Assembly (NCBI RefSeq): GCF_026626705.1
Contig: NZ_JAPNKC010000001.1
Span: forward strand, 8,822,001 to 8,886,000
Length of the DNA: 64,000 nucleotides
Direction of reading: 5' to 3'
Source: Pyxidicoccus sp. MSG2
GTDB lineage: Bacteria; Myxococcota; Myxococcia; Myxococcales; Myxococcaceae
Below the pieces are notes generated by a model. It searched no databases. It was not told the DNA's origin and saw only the letters and a list, made by a program, of their open reading frames with translations. Positions 1-7,982 of this stretch are shown one piece after another. Every line of letters starts with the position of its first letter. Positions within the stretch are counted from its first letter, which is position 1. The translations under genes were made by a program, and so were the position numbers.

Positions 1-1
1 G

Positions 2-724
2 GTGTCCATGGCGGTGCTGCCCACCGTCATGGTGCTGGTGCCCATCGGCGTCGTCTGGTCCTACGTGCGCACGCCCAACCACGCGGACCTGCGCAGCGTG
101 GCCATGTTCTACGACCCCAACCTGCCGCTGGGGGCGAGCGCGGCGCGCTTCCTCATCGACAAGACGCTCACCGACTGGTTCGGCATGTTCCTGGTGATGC
201 CCGTCTTCGTCCCCATCCTCATCGCCTCGCAGAGCGTGGCGGGGGAGAAGGAGCGGCGCACGCTGGAGCCGCTGCTCGCCTCGCCGGTGACGGCGGCGGA
301 GCTGGTGACGGGCAAGAGCCTGGCGGCGCTGGTGCCCGCGGTGGTGATTACCTGGGTGGCCTTCCTCTGCTTCTGCGTGGGCGTGGACATCGTCGCGTGG
401 CCGCTGGTGCAGATGCCGCTGATGCCGAACGCACTGTGGACCTTCGGCGTCTTCGTGATTGCGCCGCTGTTCGCCTTCTTCGGCAACGGGGTGGCGGTGC
501 TCATCTCCGCGCGGGTGAGCGAGGCGCGCATGGCGCAGCAGCTCTCCGCGCTGGTGGTGCTGCCCCTCGTCGGCATGGTGGGCGGACAGGTGGCCGGCTT
601 CCTCAAGGCGGGGCTGGGCTACTACGCCCTCCAGGGCGCCGTGGTGCTGGTGCTGGACGCGGTGCTGCTGTGGGCAAGCATCCGCCTGCTGGACCGCGAG
701 CGCCTCGTCAGCCGCTGGGGCTGA
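2..724 (+). CDS. ABC-2 type transporter permease, 5' end outside window
   Basis: Integral membrane subunit of an ABC exporter of the ABC-2/NatB type, expected in the cytoplasmic membrane with an ATPase subunit encoded elsewhere. The visible 240 residues hold about five to six hydrophobic segments. Between the first two is the motif SVAGEKERRTLEPLLASPV (about residues 78-96), the cytoplasmic loop typical of NatB/ABC-2 permeases. The frame is open to the left edge, so the protein is probably longer than seen and the GTG at base 2 need not be the real start. The substrate cannot be told from sequence. No further gene on this strand follows closely; 194 bases without a convincing gene separate it from the next one. 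Confidence 0.85.
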   Translation: MSMAVLPTVMVLVPIGVVWSYVRTPNHADLRSVAMFYDPNLPLGASAARFLIDKTLTDWFGMFLVMPVFVPILIASQSVAGEKERRTLEPLLASPVTAAELVTGKSLAALVPAVVITWVAFLCFCVGVDIVAWPLVQMPLMPNALWTFGVFVIAPLFAFFGNGVAVLISARVSEARMAQQLSALVVLPLVGMVGGQVAGFLKAGLGYYALQGAVVLVLDAVLLWASIRLLDRERLVSRWG

Positions 725-918
725 CGTCCGCTACCGGGCCGTGACCGGCCGCCGGAAGGGCGAGCGGCTAGGCAATGGCCAGTGAAACTGGCATGTTGCG
801 AGCAGGCAGCCGGGCGAAGGCGGGCGCGCTTTCGTCGTGGGTGCCACGTTCTTAAGAGGGGCGGGAGGCGGTGCGGGTTGACCGGCTGCCGACGCGGCCA
901 CGGAGGCGCTGACGAGCA

Positions 919-1974
919 ATGGGTATCTTCGACAGCATCAAGGGCGAGGCGAAGCGCAACTTCATCGCGCGGGCGGACTCGGCGAAGGGCGAGATCATCT
1001 ACAAGTATCCGGAGAACAACATCCGGATGCTGACCCAGCTGACCGTCGACGCCGACGAGGTCGCCCTCTTCGTGAAGGACGGCAAGGTCGAGGGCAAGCT
1101 GGGGCCCGGGCGGCACACGCTCGACACCAACAACATCCCCTTCCTCGCCCGGCTCATGGAGAGCTTCACCGGCGGCAATCTCTTCATCTCCGAGGTCTTC
1201 TTCGTCTCGGTGCGTGAGGTGGCCGGTGTGAAGTTCGGCGGTCCCATCGGTGACGTGAGGGATCCGGAGACGGGCCTCGGCATCGGCACCATGGTGTACG
1301 GCGACTTCTCCATCCGCGTGACGGACCCGGAGAAGCTGGTGGTGGGCCTCGTGGGCATGGGCCGCACCAGCAACGACGAGCTGCTGGGCTGGTTCAAGAA
1401 CCAGGTGCTCAAGGTGACGCGCGACCGCATCGCCGAGCTCCTGGTGAAGAAGCGCTGGCCCCTGCTCGACGTGACGAGCGGCGCGTACACGGAGGAAATC
1501 GAGACCGAGGTCATCGGCGGGCTGAAGCCGCACGTGGACGGCTACGGCCTCACCGTGGTTCGGATGGGCAACTTCCACGTCAGCATCAAGCCGGAGGACG
1601 AGGCGACGCTGAAGAAGCTGTCCAAGGACGTGGCGTACTCGCGCCTGGCGGGCGGCTTCCAGCAGTACGCGCAGGGCCAGGCGATGCTGGGCGCGGCCGA
1701 GGGCATGGCCAAGGGCGGCGGTGAAGGCGGCGGCGGTGCCGGCAACGCGCTGGGTGGCATGGGCATGGGCATGGGCTTCGGCATGGCCCAGCAGTTCATG
1801 AACCAGCAGCACCAGCAGCAGCCGCAACAGCAGCAGCCGGCGCCCCAGGCGGCTCCCGCCGACACGCGCAGCCCCGCGCAGCGCCTGAAGGAAATCAAGG
1901 AGCTGAAGGACGCGGGCGTGCTCTCCGACGAGGAGTACAACGCCAAGCGCGCGGAGCTGATGAAGCTCCTGTAG
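919..1974 (+). CDS. SPFH-domain protein with C-terminal SHOCT motif
   Basis: A 351-residue protein of the SPFH (band 7/stomatin-like) 'virion core protein' type. Residues about 1-250 form the SPFH core, with the typical opening GIFDSIKGEAKRNFIARAD and a conserved VYGDFSIRVTDPEKL stretch. A Gly/Met/Gln-rich linker (about 255-305) follows, including repeated GMGMGMG and QQ runs. The last 30 residues, ending KELKDAGVLSDEEYNAKRAEL, match a SHOCT short helical motif. There is no signal peptide, so it should be cytosolic or membrane-peripheral. Family members are thought to form oligomeric scaffolds; the exact role is unknown. A purine-rich GGAGGCGCTGACGAGCA stretch precedes the ATG. A hairpin terminator follows. 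Confidence 0.88.
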   Translation: MGIFDSIKGEAKRNFIARADSAKGEIIYKYPENNIRMLTQLTVDADEVALFVKDGKVEGKLGPGRHTLDTNNIPFLARLMESFTGGNLFISEVFFVSVREVAGVKFGGPIGDVRDPETGLGIGTMVYGDFSIRVTDPEKLVVGLVGMGRTSNDELLGWFKNQVLKVTRDRIAELLVKKRWPLLDVTSGAYTEEIETEVIGGLKPHVDGYGLTVVRMGNFHVSIKPEDEATLKKLSKDVAYSRLAGGFQQYAQGQAMLGAAEGMAKGGGEGGGGAGNALGGMGMGMGFGMAQQFMNQQHQQQPQQQQPAPQAAPADTRSPAQRLKEIKELKDAGVLSDEEYNAKRAELMKLL

Positions 1975-2017
1975 TGCCGCGCTGAAGCGCTTCCCGGGGA
2001 CACTCCGGGGAGGATTG

Positions 2018-2057
2018 AAGGCCTCCGTCCTCGAGCAGGGCGGGGGCCTTTTCGTTT
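2018..2057 (+). terminator. Rho-independent terminator after the SPFH gene
   Basis: AAGGCCTCCGTCC (2018-2030) pairs with GGGCGGGGGCCTT (2038-2050), using two G:U pairs, around a 7-base loop. A T-rich tail TTTCGTTTC follows. It lies 43 bases past the stop of the SPFH gene and before the convergent peptidase gene. Confidence 0.7.
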
Positions 2058-2127
2058 CCTGCGCGGCGGTGGCACTCCGGAGCCCGCCCCTCACGGGACG
2101 GGCATGCACCTCACCCGGCCGTGTGGC

Positions 2128-3903
2128 TCAGCGACCGTCGCCCGCCTGCGGCACCGGCGTCTTCGGCGCGGCCTGTTTCTGCTCGGGCTGCGGGGTGAAC
2201 TCCTCCAGCCCCGGCGGCGGGGGCGGCTGGGTGAAGTCCTCCAGCCCGGGCGCGGCGGGGAGGATGGCGTCCTCCACGCCCTCCAGGTGGAGCTTCATCG
2301 GCACCTGGAGCGTGGTGCCCAGCCGGAGCAGCAGCACGTCCGGGGAGATGGTCTTCTCGCCAATCGCCTCGGCGACCTCGCGCGCGGACAGCGCGTTGCC
2401 CTTCGCCCACAAGTCCTTGAGGAACTGGCCGGACTGCGGCGAGCGCCACCACGCCGGGCCGAAGCGCGCCTTGAGCTGCGCCTGGAGCTGCCCCGCGAGG
2501 AACCACGCGCGGAAGCTGTCCGCGGACTGGAAGAAGTCCTCCTGGTCCACGAGGTAGCGCGCCACGTCCTCATCCGTCATCGGGATGTCGTCCGTGCGCG
2601 ACATGATTTCGCGGTACAGCTCCTTCGGGTCCGCCTCCACGCGCCGGTGCAGCTCCAGTTGGTACAGCAGCCGCCCCGCCGCGTGACGGATGAGGTACAG
2701 CTTGTGCGCGCTGGACGCCGCCAGGTACTTCGAGCGCTGCTCGCCCGCGACGCCCGCGTGCTCCTCCAGCCACACCGGGTCCTCCACCAAATCTTCGAAG
2801 AGCGCCGAGTACGCCTCGCCCACCGTGGGGTTGCCCAGCCGCGCCAGCTCGAAGCGCGTCTCCTTCGTGAAGGCCGAGTGCAGCGCGTGCCCGAACTCGT
2901 GCAGCACGCGGGCCTGGTGCAGCGCGCCCGAGCCCGGCTTGAACGACAGCCGCACGTCGTCCGGCACCCGCACCGCCAGCGCCAGCGGCCGCGAGCTCTT
3001 GCGCGGCAAATCCCGTGAATCAATCTTCACGTTGGGCAGCTCGGCCAGGTCGATGTTCATCCCCGACAGCGTGCCGTGCGCCTTGAGCAGCGACTCGCCC
3101 TTGGGGAAGGCGTCCTCCACCTCGCGCGAGCGGAACAGCCGGGGGATGTCCGCGCGGGTGATGTCCTTGAAGGGCATGCCCAATTCGCGCTGGCTCAGCC
3201 GCTCCATCACCACCCGGTACGGTGCCTGCGTGGCCTGGAGGATTTCCTCCGCCAGCACGCTCAGCTTCCCCAGGTCCGCCTGCCGCAGCTCGCCGCCGAA
3301 GGCCTCGTACGAGGAGAAGCCCAGCTCGCGCACCAGTTCCTCCGCGCGCTCCTCGCGCCGCCGCAGCGTCTGGTTGAGTCGCTCAATCGCGGGCGTGGCC
3401 GCCGTGTACATGGCGTGCCGGCGCGCCACCGTCCGCTCGTTGGCGAGCAGCCGCTCCAAGTCGCGGTAGCGCAAGTCCTTCCCGTCCACGTTGAACGTGA
3501 GGGACGCCTCCAGGTTGGCGGCCGCGTCGTTGAACTCGGCGAGCGCGCGCGAGAGGTACTCGCCAGCGAAGTGCGAGTGCAGCGCGGTGAGGGCGCGCAC
3601 CTCGCGCGCGTCCGTGGTGAGCTGCCGGAGCCGGTCGATTTTGCGGATGTTCTCGATGCTGAAGAGGGCCTCCTTGCCCGCGTACGTCCCGGCGACGTCC
3701 ACGTGGCGGCCCTCCGTCCAGAAGACCCACACCAGCCGGTGCTGAGCCTCCAGGAGCGCCTCGGCCTGCGTGGTGAGGTCCTTCACGTCGGCGGTGAGCT
3801 GCTGCTGCTCGGTGAGCGCCTTCCGGGCATCCGCCGGTGGACCCTTGGGACAGGCGGTGATGCAGAAGGCAACAGCGAGCAGCAGGGGAATCCTTGGGTG
3901 CAT
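2128..3903 (-). CDS. M2/M3-type zinc metallopeptidase lipoprotein
   Basis: A 591-residue zinc peptidase anchored as a lipoprotein. The N-terminus from the ATG at 3903 reads MHPRIPLLLAVAFCITAC, a signal peptide with lipobox ITAC, so the enzyme acts in the periplasm. The gluzincin motif HEFGH is at residues 335-339. The likely third zinc ligand is Glu363, 24 residues after the second His, in GNPTVGEAYSALFED; this spacing fits the M2 and M3 (oligopeptidase) families. The C-terminus is a Pro/Gln-rich tail. An in-frame ATG 12 bases upstream (3915) is possible, but the shorter start gives the better signal peptide. Only 30 bases separate it from the divergent epmA-like gene. The substrate is unknown. 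Confidence 0.9.
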   Translation of the reverse strand: MHPRIPLLLAVAFCITACPKGPPADARKALTEQQQLTADVKDLTTQAEALLEAQHRLVWVFWTEGRHVDVAGTYAGKEALFSIENIRKIDRLRQLTTDAREVRALTALHSHFAGEYLSRALAEFNDAAANLEASLTFNVDGKDLRYRDLERLLANERTVARRHAMYTAATPAIERLNQTLRRREERAEELVRELGFSSYEAFGGELRQADLGKLSVLAEEILQATQAPYRVVMERLSQRELGMPFKDITRADIPRLFRSREVEDAFPKGESLLKAHGTLSGMNIDLAELPNVKIDSRDLPRKSSRPLALAVRVPDDVRLSFKPGSGALHQARVLHEFGHALHSAFTKETRFELARLGNPTVGEAYSALFEDLVEDPVWLEEHAGVAGEQRSKYLAASSAHKLYLIRHAAGRLLYQLELHRRVEADPKELYREIMSRTDDIPMTDEDVARYLVDQEDFFQSADSFRAWFLAGQLQAQLKARFGPAWWRSPQSGQFLKDLWAKGNALSAREVAEAIGEKTISPDVLLLRLGTTLQVPMKLHLEGVEDAILPAAPGLEDFTQPPPPPGLEEFTPQPEQKQAAPKTPVPQAGDGR

Positions 3904-3933
3904 GTGGGGCCTCATGTTACTTCCGCGCTGCCC

Positions 3934-4938
3934 ATGCCCAACCTTTCTCAATGGCGGGCTGCCCGGGGGCGTCAGGCCCTCTACTCCGCCCTGCGACGTT
4001 TCTTCGCCTCCCATGACTACCTGGAGGTGGAAACACCGCTCCTCATCCCCGCGCCCGGCATGGAGCCGCACATCAACGCCTTCGAGGCCGGCTTCATCCC
4101 GGAGACCGACATCGGCCGCGCGAGGACGCTCTACCTCCACACCAGTCCCGAGTACGCGATGAAGCGCCTGCTCGCCGACGGGGCGGGGCCCCTCTTCCAG
4201 ATCTGCAAGGTGTTCCGCAACGGCGAGGTGTCCCCCACCCACAACCCGGAATTCACGATGCTGGAGTTCTACCGGCCCCGGGCGGACTACCACGGCATCA
4301 TGGACGACCTGGAGGGTGCGCTCGCCGAGGCGGGACGTAGCGCGACGGAAGGTGAGCCCGGCGCGGACCCGGCCTTCTTCACGCGCACGCCCTACGAGCG
4401 GCTCACGGTGCGCGACGCGGTGCTGCGCGCCACGGGCGTGGACATCCGCGTGCATGCGGACGGGCCCTCGCTCAAGCGGGCGGCCGAGGCCGCGGGCGTG
4501 CGCACCGGCGACGCGGAGAGCTTCGACGACATCTTCTTCCACCTCTTCCTGCAGCGGGTGGAGACCGGGCTGGGCCACGAGCGGCCCACCTTCCTGATTG
4601 AGTACCCTGCGTCCATGGCGGCGCTCTCCCGGCTGAAGCCTGGAGACCCGGCGGTGGCGGAGCGGGTGGAGCTGTACGCGAAGGGCCTGGAGCTGGCGAA
4701 CGGGTTCTCCGAGCTGACAGACCCGCAAGAGCAGCGGGCGCGGTTGGTGGAAGAACAGGAACTCAGGCGTCGGCTGGGGCGGTCCGTGTATCCACTGGAC
4801 GAGCGGTTCCTTGACGCGGTAGGTCGAATGCCACCCTCGGCGGGCATCGCCGTGGGACTCGACCGAATCCTGATGTTGCTGCTCGGGGTCCAGCGCATCT
4901 CGGATGTCCTCCTGTTCCCCGCCCACGAGTTCGTGTGA
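3934..4938 (+). CDS. epmA: EF-P--(R)-beta-lysine ligase (EpmA/GenX/PoxA)
   Basis: A 334-residue class II aminoacyl-tRNA synthetase paralogue resembling the lysyl-tRNA synthetase catalytic core without the N-terminal anticodon-binding OB domain, which is the hallmark of EpmA. Visible motifs are class II motif 2, FQICKVFRNGE followed by HNPEFTMLEFY, and motif 3, GIAVGLDRILMLLLG near the C-terminus. The closing LLFPAHEFV-type end is also typical. Known members ligate (R)-beta-lysine to elongation factor P, which helps ribosomes through polyproline stretches. The ATG at 3934 opens the conserved LSQWRAARGRQAL region. The stop overlaps the GTG of the acyltransferase gene (GTGTGA), so the two are translationally coupled. 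The lysine 2,3-aminomutase partner (EpmB) is not in this window. Confidence 0.92.
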   Translation: MPNLSQWRAARGRQALYSALRRFFASHDYLEVETPLLIPAPGMEPHINAFEAGFIPETDIGRARTLYLHTSPEYAMKRLLADGAGPLFQICKVFRNGEVSPTHNPEFTMLEFYRPRADYHGIMDDLEGALAEAGRSATEGEPGADPAFFTRTPYERLTVRDAVLRATGVDIRVHADGPSLKRAAEAAGVRTGDAESFDDIFFHLFLQRVETGLGHERPTFLIEYPASMAALSRLKPGDPAVAERVELYAKGLELANGFSELTDPQEQRARLVEEQELRRRLGRSVYPLDERFLDAVGRMPPSAGIAVGLDRILMLLLGVQRISDVLLFPAHEFV

Positions 4939-5675
4939 TTCGCAAACTCCTGCAGACGGCGTTCGCCGGCTCGGCGGCGGTGGGCCTCACGGGCGTGTTC
5001 TCCACGGTGGTGTCGGCGCTGTCGCTGCGGGAGGACGTGGAGCGCGCGGACCAGGCCCTGGTGCTGTGGGGCCGCTCGGTGCTGGCGTCGGCGGGGGTGA
5101 GACATGAGGCGGTGGGGCTGGAGAACATCCCGGCGCAAGGCCACGTCGTCTTCGTCAGCAACCACCAGTCGCACTTCGACGCGCCGCTGAACTTCGCGCA
5201 CATCCGCAAGCACACGCGGTACGTGGCGAAGGCGGAGCTCTTCAAGATTCCGGTGTTCGGCGCGGCGCTGCGGCGCGCGGGCAACATCCCGGTGGAGCGC
5301 ACGGGCGGCGGAGGAGACAGGGCCCGCCTGTCCGAGGCCGCGAAGGCCGTGCGCGAGCGGGTGAGCGTGCTCTTCTTCGCGGAGGGCACGCGCAGCGAGG
5401 ACGGCCTGTTGCGGCCGTTCAAGAAGGGGGCCGCGACGCTCGCAATCCAGGCGGGCGTGCCGGTGGTGCCCCTGGCCGTGTCAGGCACACGGCTCATTCT
5501 TCCCAAGGGAGGCCGGGCGGTGCGGTGGGGCCAGCGCGTGGCGCTGGTGGTGGGCAAGCCCATCCCCACCGAGGGCCTGACGATTCAAGACCGCGACGCG
5601 CTCACGCGCCGGCTGGAGGACGCGGTCGCTCAACTCTATGCCGAGGCGTGCAAGCGCTCGGGAGACGCTCCATGA
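4935..5675 (+). CDS. plsC: 1-acyl-glycerol-3-phosphate acyltransferase (PlsC family)
   Basis: A 246-residue acyltransferase for the second acylation in phosphatidic acid synthesis, acting at the inner face of the cytoplasmic membrane. Motif I is SNHQSHFDAP (the NHX4D catalytic pair) at about residues 75-84, and motif III is FAEGTRSEDG at about 150. The N-terminus has a hydrophobic stretch consistent with membrane association. The GTG start at 4935 overlaps the end of epmA, and the stop overlaps the ATG of the pyrophosphatase gene (ATGA). The acyl donor (acyl-ACP or acyl-CoA) cannot be told from sequence. Confidence 0.92.
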   Translation: MIRKLLQTAFAGSAAVGLTGVFSTVVSALSLREDVERADQALVLWGRSVLASAGVRHEAVGLENIPAQGHVVFVSNHQSHFDAPLNFAHIRKHTRYVAKAELFKIPVFGAALRRAGNIPVERTGGGGDRARLSEAAKAVRERVSVLFFAEGTRSEDGLLRPFKKGAATLAIQAGVPVVPLAVSGTRLILPKGGRAVRWGQRVALVVGKPIPTEGLTIQDRDALTRRLEDAVAQLYAEACKRSGDAP

Positions 5676-6364
5676 AGAAGCCCGTACAGACCACATCCCA
5701 GGCCCACCCGTGGCATGGCATCACGCCCGGGGAAGAAGCCCCTTCCATCGTCACCGCGTACATCGAAATCGTCCCCACGGACGCCGTGAAGTACGAGCTG
5801 GACAAGGAGTCCGGCATCCTGAAGCTGGACCGCCCGCAGCGCTTCAGCAGCCAGTGCCCCACGCTCTACGGCTTCATTCCGCAGACGTACTGCGATGAGC
5901 TGGTGGCGAAGCGCTGTGCCGAGCGCACGGGGCGCAAGGACATCCAGGGCGACCGGGACCCGATTGATATCTGCGTGCTGACGGAGAAGGTCATCTCCAA
6001 CGGCAACCTGCTCGTGCGCGCGGTGCCGATTGGCGGCTTCCGGATGGTCGACGGCAACGAGGCCGACGACAAGATCATCGCGGTGCTGGAGTCGGACCTG
6101 GTGTACGGCGAGCTGCAGCACATCGCGCAGCTGCCGCGCGCGCTGCTGGACCGGCTCAAGCACTACTTCCTCACGTACAAGCAGATTCCCGGCGAGGGGA
6201 AGCGCAGCGTGGAAATCGCCGAGGTCTATGACCAGCCCGAGGCGCTCGAGGTCATCAAGCGCAGCATGAAGGACTACGAGCGGCTGTACGGCGCGAAGGC
6301 CAACACGTCGGAGAGCCGCGCACGGCCGGCGCGCAAGGCGCGGACGCGGGCTCGCGCGAGCTGA
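5672..6364 (+). CDS. ppa: Family I inorganic pyrophosphatase
   Basis: A 230-residue soluble family I pyrophosphatase. The signature acidic motif is GDRDPIDICV, giving the DxDPxD metal-binding core at about residues 95-101. The flanking TLYGFIPQTYC and PIGGFRMVDGNEADDKI segments are characteristic. The enzyme hydrolyses PPi released by biosynthesis, including the ATP-to-AMP chemistry of the EpmA-like enzyme two genes upstream. It is longer than E. coli Ppa (about 175 residues), with an N-terminal extension and a basic Arg/Ala C-terminal tail. The start overlaps the plsC stop (ATGA), completing a three-gene coupled unit. Confidence 0.93.
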   Translation: MKKPVQTTSQAHPWHGITPGEEAPSIVTAYIEIVPTDAVKYELDKESGILKLDRPQRFSSQCPTLYGFIPQTYCDELVAKRCAERTGRKDIQGDRDPIDICVLTEKVISNGNLLVRAVPIGGFRMVDGNEADDKIIAVLESDLVYGELQHIAQLPRALLDRLKHYFLTYKQIPGEGKRSVEIAEVYDQPEALEVIKRSMKDYERLYGAKANTSESRARPARKARTRARAS

Positions 6365-6374
6365 ACGCATCCCA

Positions 6375-6415
6375 CCGGCCCTACCGCGCGGGAGGTACCT
6401 CAGCGGTGGGGCCGG
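6375..6415. terminator. Hairpin between convergent pyrophosphatase and VanW-like genes
   Basis: CCGGCCCTACCGC (6375-6387) and GCGGTGGGGCCGG (6403-6415) form a 13-bp stem with one G:T-type position and a 15-base loop. It starts 10 bases after the pyrophosphatase stop and runs into the last codons of the convergent VanW-like gene. There is no T-run, so it may end transcription only weakly or act by another route. Confidence 0.4.
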
Positions 6416-7152
6416 GCATAGCGGGACGTACCCAGCAGGTCCGGCGCGGACGCCCCCGGCCGCTGACGCCAGGTCGTGACGTAGCGCGCTTCCGGTTCGT
6501 CCCGGGTGATGAACGCCACATCGAACGTCTCCATGGCGGCGGGCGCGCGGAGCGAGCCGGTGAGCCAGTCCGCCTCCAGGTGGAAGCGCAGGGCCACGGG
6601 GAAGGGGAGGACGTTGCGCAAGCGCAGGTCCTTGTACCCGTAGACCACCGTGGCGTCCGAGCCGAGCGGCGCGAATCGCGTCTCGTCCGTGTAGAGGTCC
6701 ACCGAGTGCGGGTGCCGCTCCACGACTTCGAGCCCGGACCTCAGCGCGAGCAGGTGGATGAGGCCGGAGAGCTGACAGAGGCCGCCGCCCTCACTCGCGA
6801 TGAGCTCGCCGCCTACGAGGTTGCGCCCGTCGACGAAGCCCCGGCCTCGTGACGGGCTGCCCACCAGCCGCCAGAACGAGAAGAGCCGGCCAGGGGGAAG
6901 CCGCACGTCCTGCAGGGGGCAGAGGGCTCGCGACAGGTTGTGGCGCTTGCCCTCCAGGTACGCGGAGCGGCCCAGGGACTGGGTCATGGAGAGCCGCTCG
7001 GGCCAGCCCTCCACCTCCGCCGCGCTCCCGGGGCCCACCAGGCTCCATCGCGCCCCCGTGCGCACGTCCCGGAGCGCGCGCCGGGTGAGCGCCAGCCGGA
7101 CGCGCACGGGCGCGGGCACCCAGGGCCGGAGCCGCTCAGCCCAGCTTCTCAA
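6400..7152 (-). CDS. VanW family protein
   Basis: A 250-residue protein of the VanW family, known from some vancomycin-resistance clusters but widespread outside them; its biochemical role is unproven and no resistance should be inferred. The family core is visible as SFWRLVGSPSRGRGFVDGRN, then EGGGLCQLSGLIHLLAL, then HPHSVDLY and RNVLPFPVALRF. There is no signal peptide. The start at 7152 overlaps the 3' end of the upstream methyltransferase gene by 17 bases, so the two are probably one transcript. An inverted repeat at its 3' end is shared with the convergent pyrophosphatase gene. Confidence 0.85.
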   Translation of the reverse strand: MRSWAERLRPWVPAPVRVRLALTRRALRDVRTGARWSLVGPGSAAEVEGWPERLSMTQSLGRSAYLEGKRHNLSRALCPLQDVRLPPGRLFSFWRLVGSPSRGRGFVDGRNLVGGELIASEGGGLCQLSGLIHLLALRSGLEVVERHPHSVDLYTDETRFAPLGSDATVVYGYKDLRLRNVLPFPVALRFHLEADWLTGSLRAPAAMETFDVAFITRDEPEARYVTTWRQRPGASAPDLLGTSRYARPHR

Positions 7153-7858
7153 GCTTCACCATTTGGTAGGAGGCCAGGTGCTTCAGCGGCGTGCGCCCGA
7201 GCAGCGCCTCCGCCCACCGCAGGTGCGGGCGCAGCGGCGGGGGCAGGCGATGCACCGGCGCGAGCGCGACGCCCCGCCTCTCCGTCAGCCGCCAGCGCTC
7301 CGCGCACAGCCCGCGCAGCTCCGCGGGCGACATCGCGGTGGCCGCGTGCCAGCCCGAGGGCTGGTGGCCCACCAGCCTGCGCCGCAGCGCCACCGGGAAG
7401 TCGAAGACCATCACCCCGCCCGGGCGCAACACCCGCCAGCACTCGTCCAGCACGCGGCGGACGACGGGTAGCGGCAGGTGCATGAACACGTGCATGGAGA
7501 AGACGGCGTCGAGGGCTCCGGCGGCCATGGGGATGCTCCAGGCGGGGGCCTCGTGGATGCGCTTGTGCGGCCACCGCCGCCGGGCCAGTTGGACCATCCC
7601 CGGGCTGGCGTCGAGCCCCTCCGTGGCCAGGTCCAGAAAGCGCCCCGTCCCACAGCCCAGGTCGAGCACTCGCGGGCCCTTCAGCCAGGCGCGGAGGACC
7701 GGGCGCTCCAGCCCGTCCACGTAGGCGCCATAGGAGTTGCCGAACCGGTCCGCGTCGTACGTGGGGGCGAGTGCGTCGTAATAGGCAATGACCTCCTGGA
7801 GCTCCGACAGGAGCGGGTCTGGCGGAGGGTCTGGGCGAGAGGACGGGGGGGCATCCAT
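7136..7858 (-). CDS. Class I SAM-dependent methyltransferase
   Basis: A 240-residue Rossmann-fold methyltransferase of the UbiE/Methyltransf_11 type. The SAM-binding motif I is VLDLGCGTGRFLDLA, followed by LDASPGMVQLAR (acidic ribose-binding residue) and DAVFSMHVFMHLP (motif II). RVLRPGGVMVFDFP is the post-motif region. The ATG at 7858 is preferred; an in-frame ATG and further upstream codons up to 7951 would add a Pro/Arg-rich extension of up to 31 residues with no domain content. The substrate is unknown. It overlaps the VanW-like gene downstream. Confidence 0.8.
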   Translation of the reverse strand: MDAPPSSRPDPPPDPLLSELQEVIAYYDALAPTYDADRFGNSYGAYVDGLERPVLRAWLKGPRVLDLGCGTGRFLDLATEGLDASPGMVQLARRRWPHKRIHEAPAWSIPMAAGALDAVFSMHVFMHLPLPVVRRVLDECWRVLRPGGVMVFDFPVALRRRLVGHQPSGWHAATAMSPAELRGLCAERWRLTERRGVALAPVHRLPPPLRPHLRWAEALLGRTPLKHLASYQMVKLEKLG

Positions 7859-7982
7859 GTGGGCGGGCCTGGGCTGCAGCGCGGAAGATACCATGCGAGC
7901 CCCGGCGGCCTCGGCAAGCCGCCGGCCTGTCGTAGGCGGGCCTCGGCTCATTGTGCGGGTCCAGCGGTCCTGTGCGCTGGCA

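Noticed and set aside
622-2109. A 495-codon minus-strand open frame over the SPFH gene
   Set aside because: Low-complexity His/Leu/Arg sequence with no domain; antisense of a well-supported gene.
6400-7152. Vancomycin resistance because of the VanW match
   Set aside because: VanW proteins are widespread without resistance genes and no vanHAX-type genes are here.
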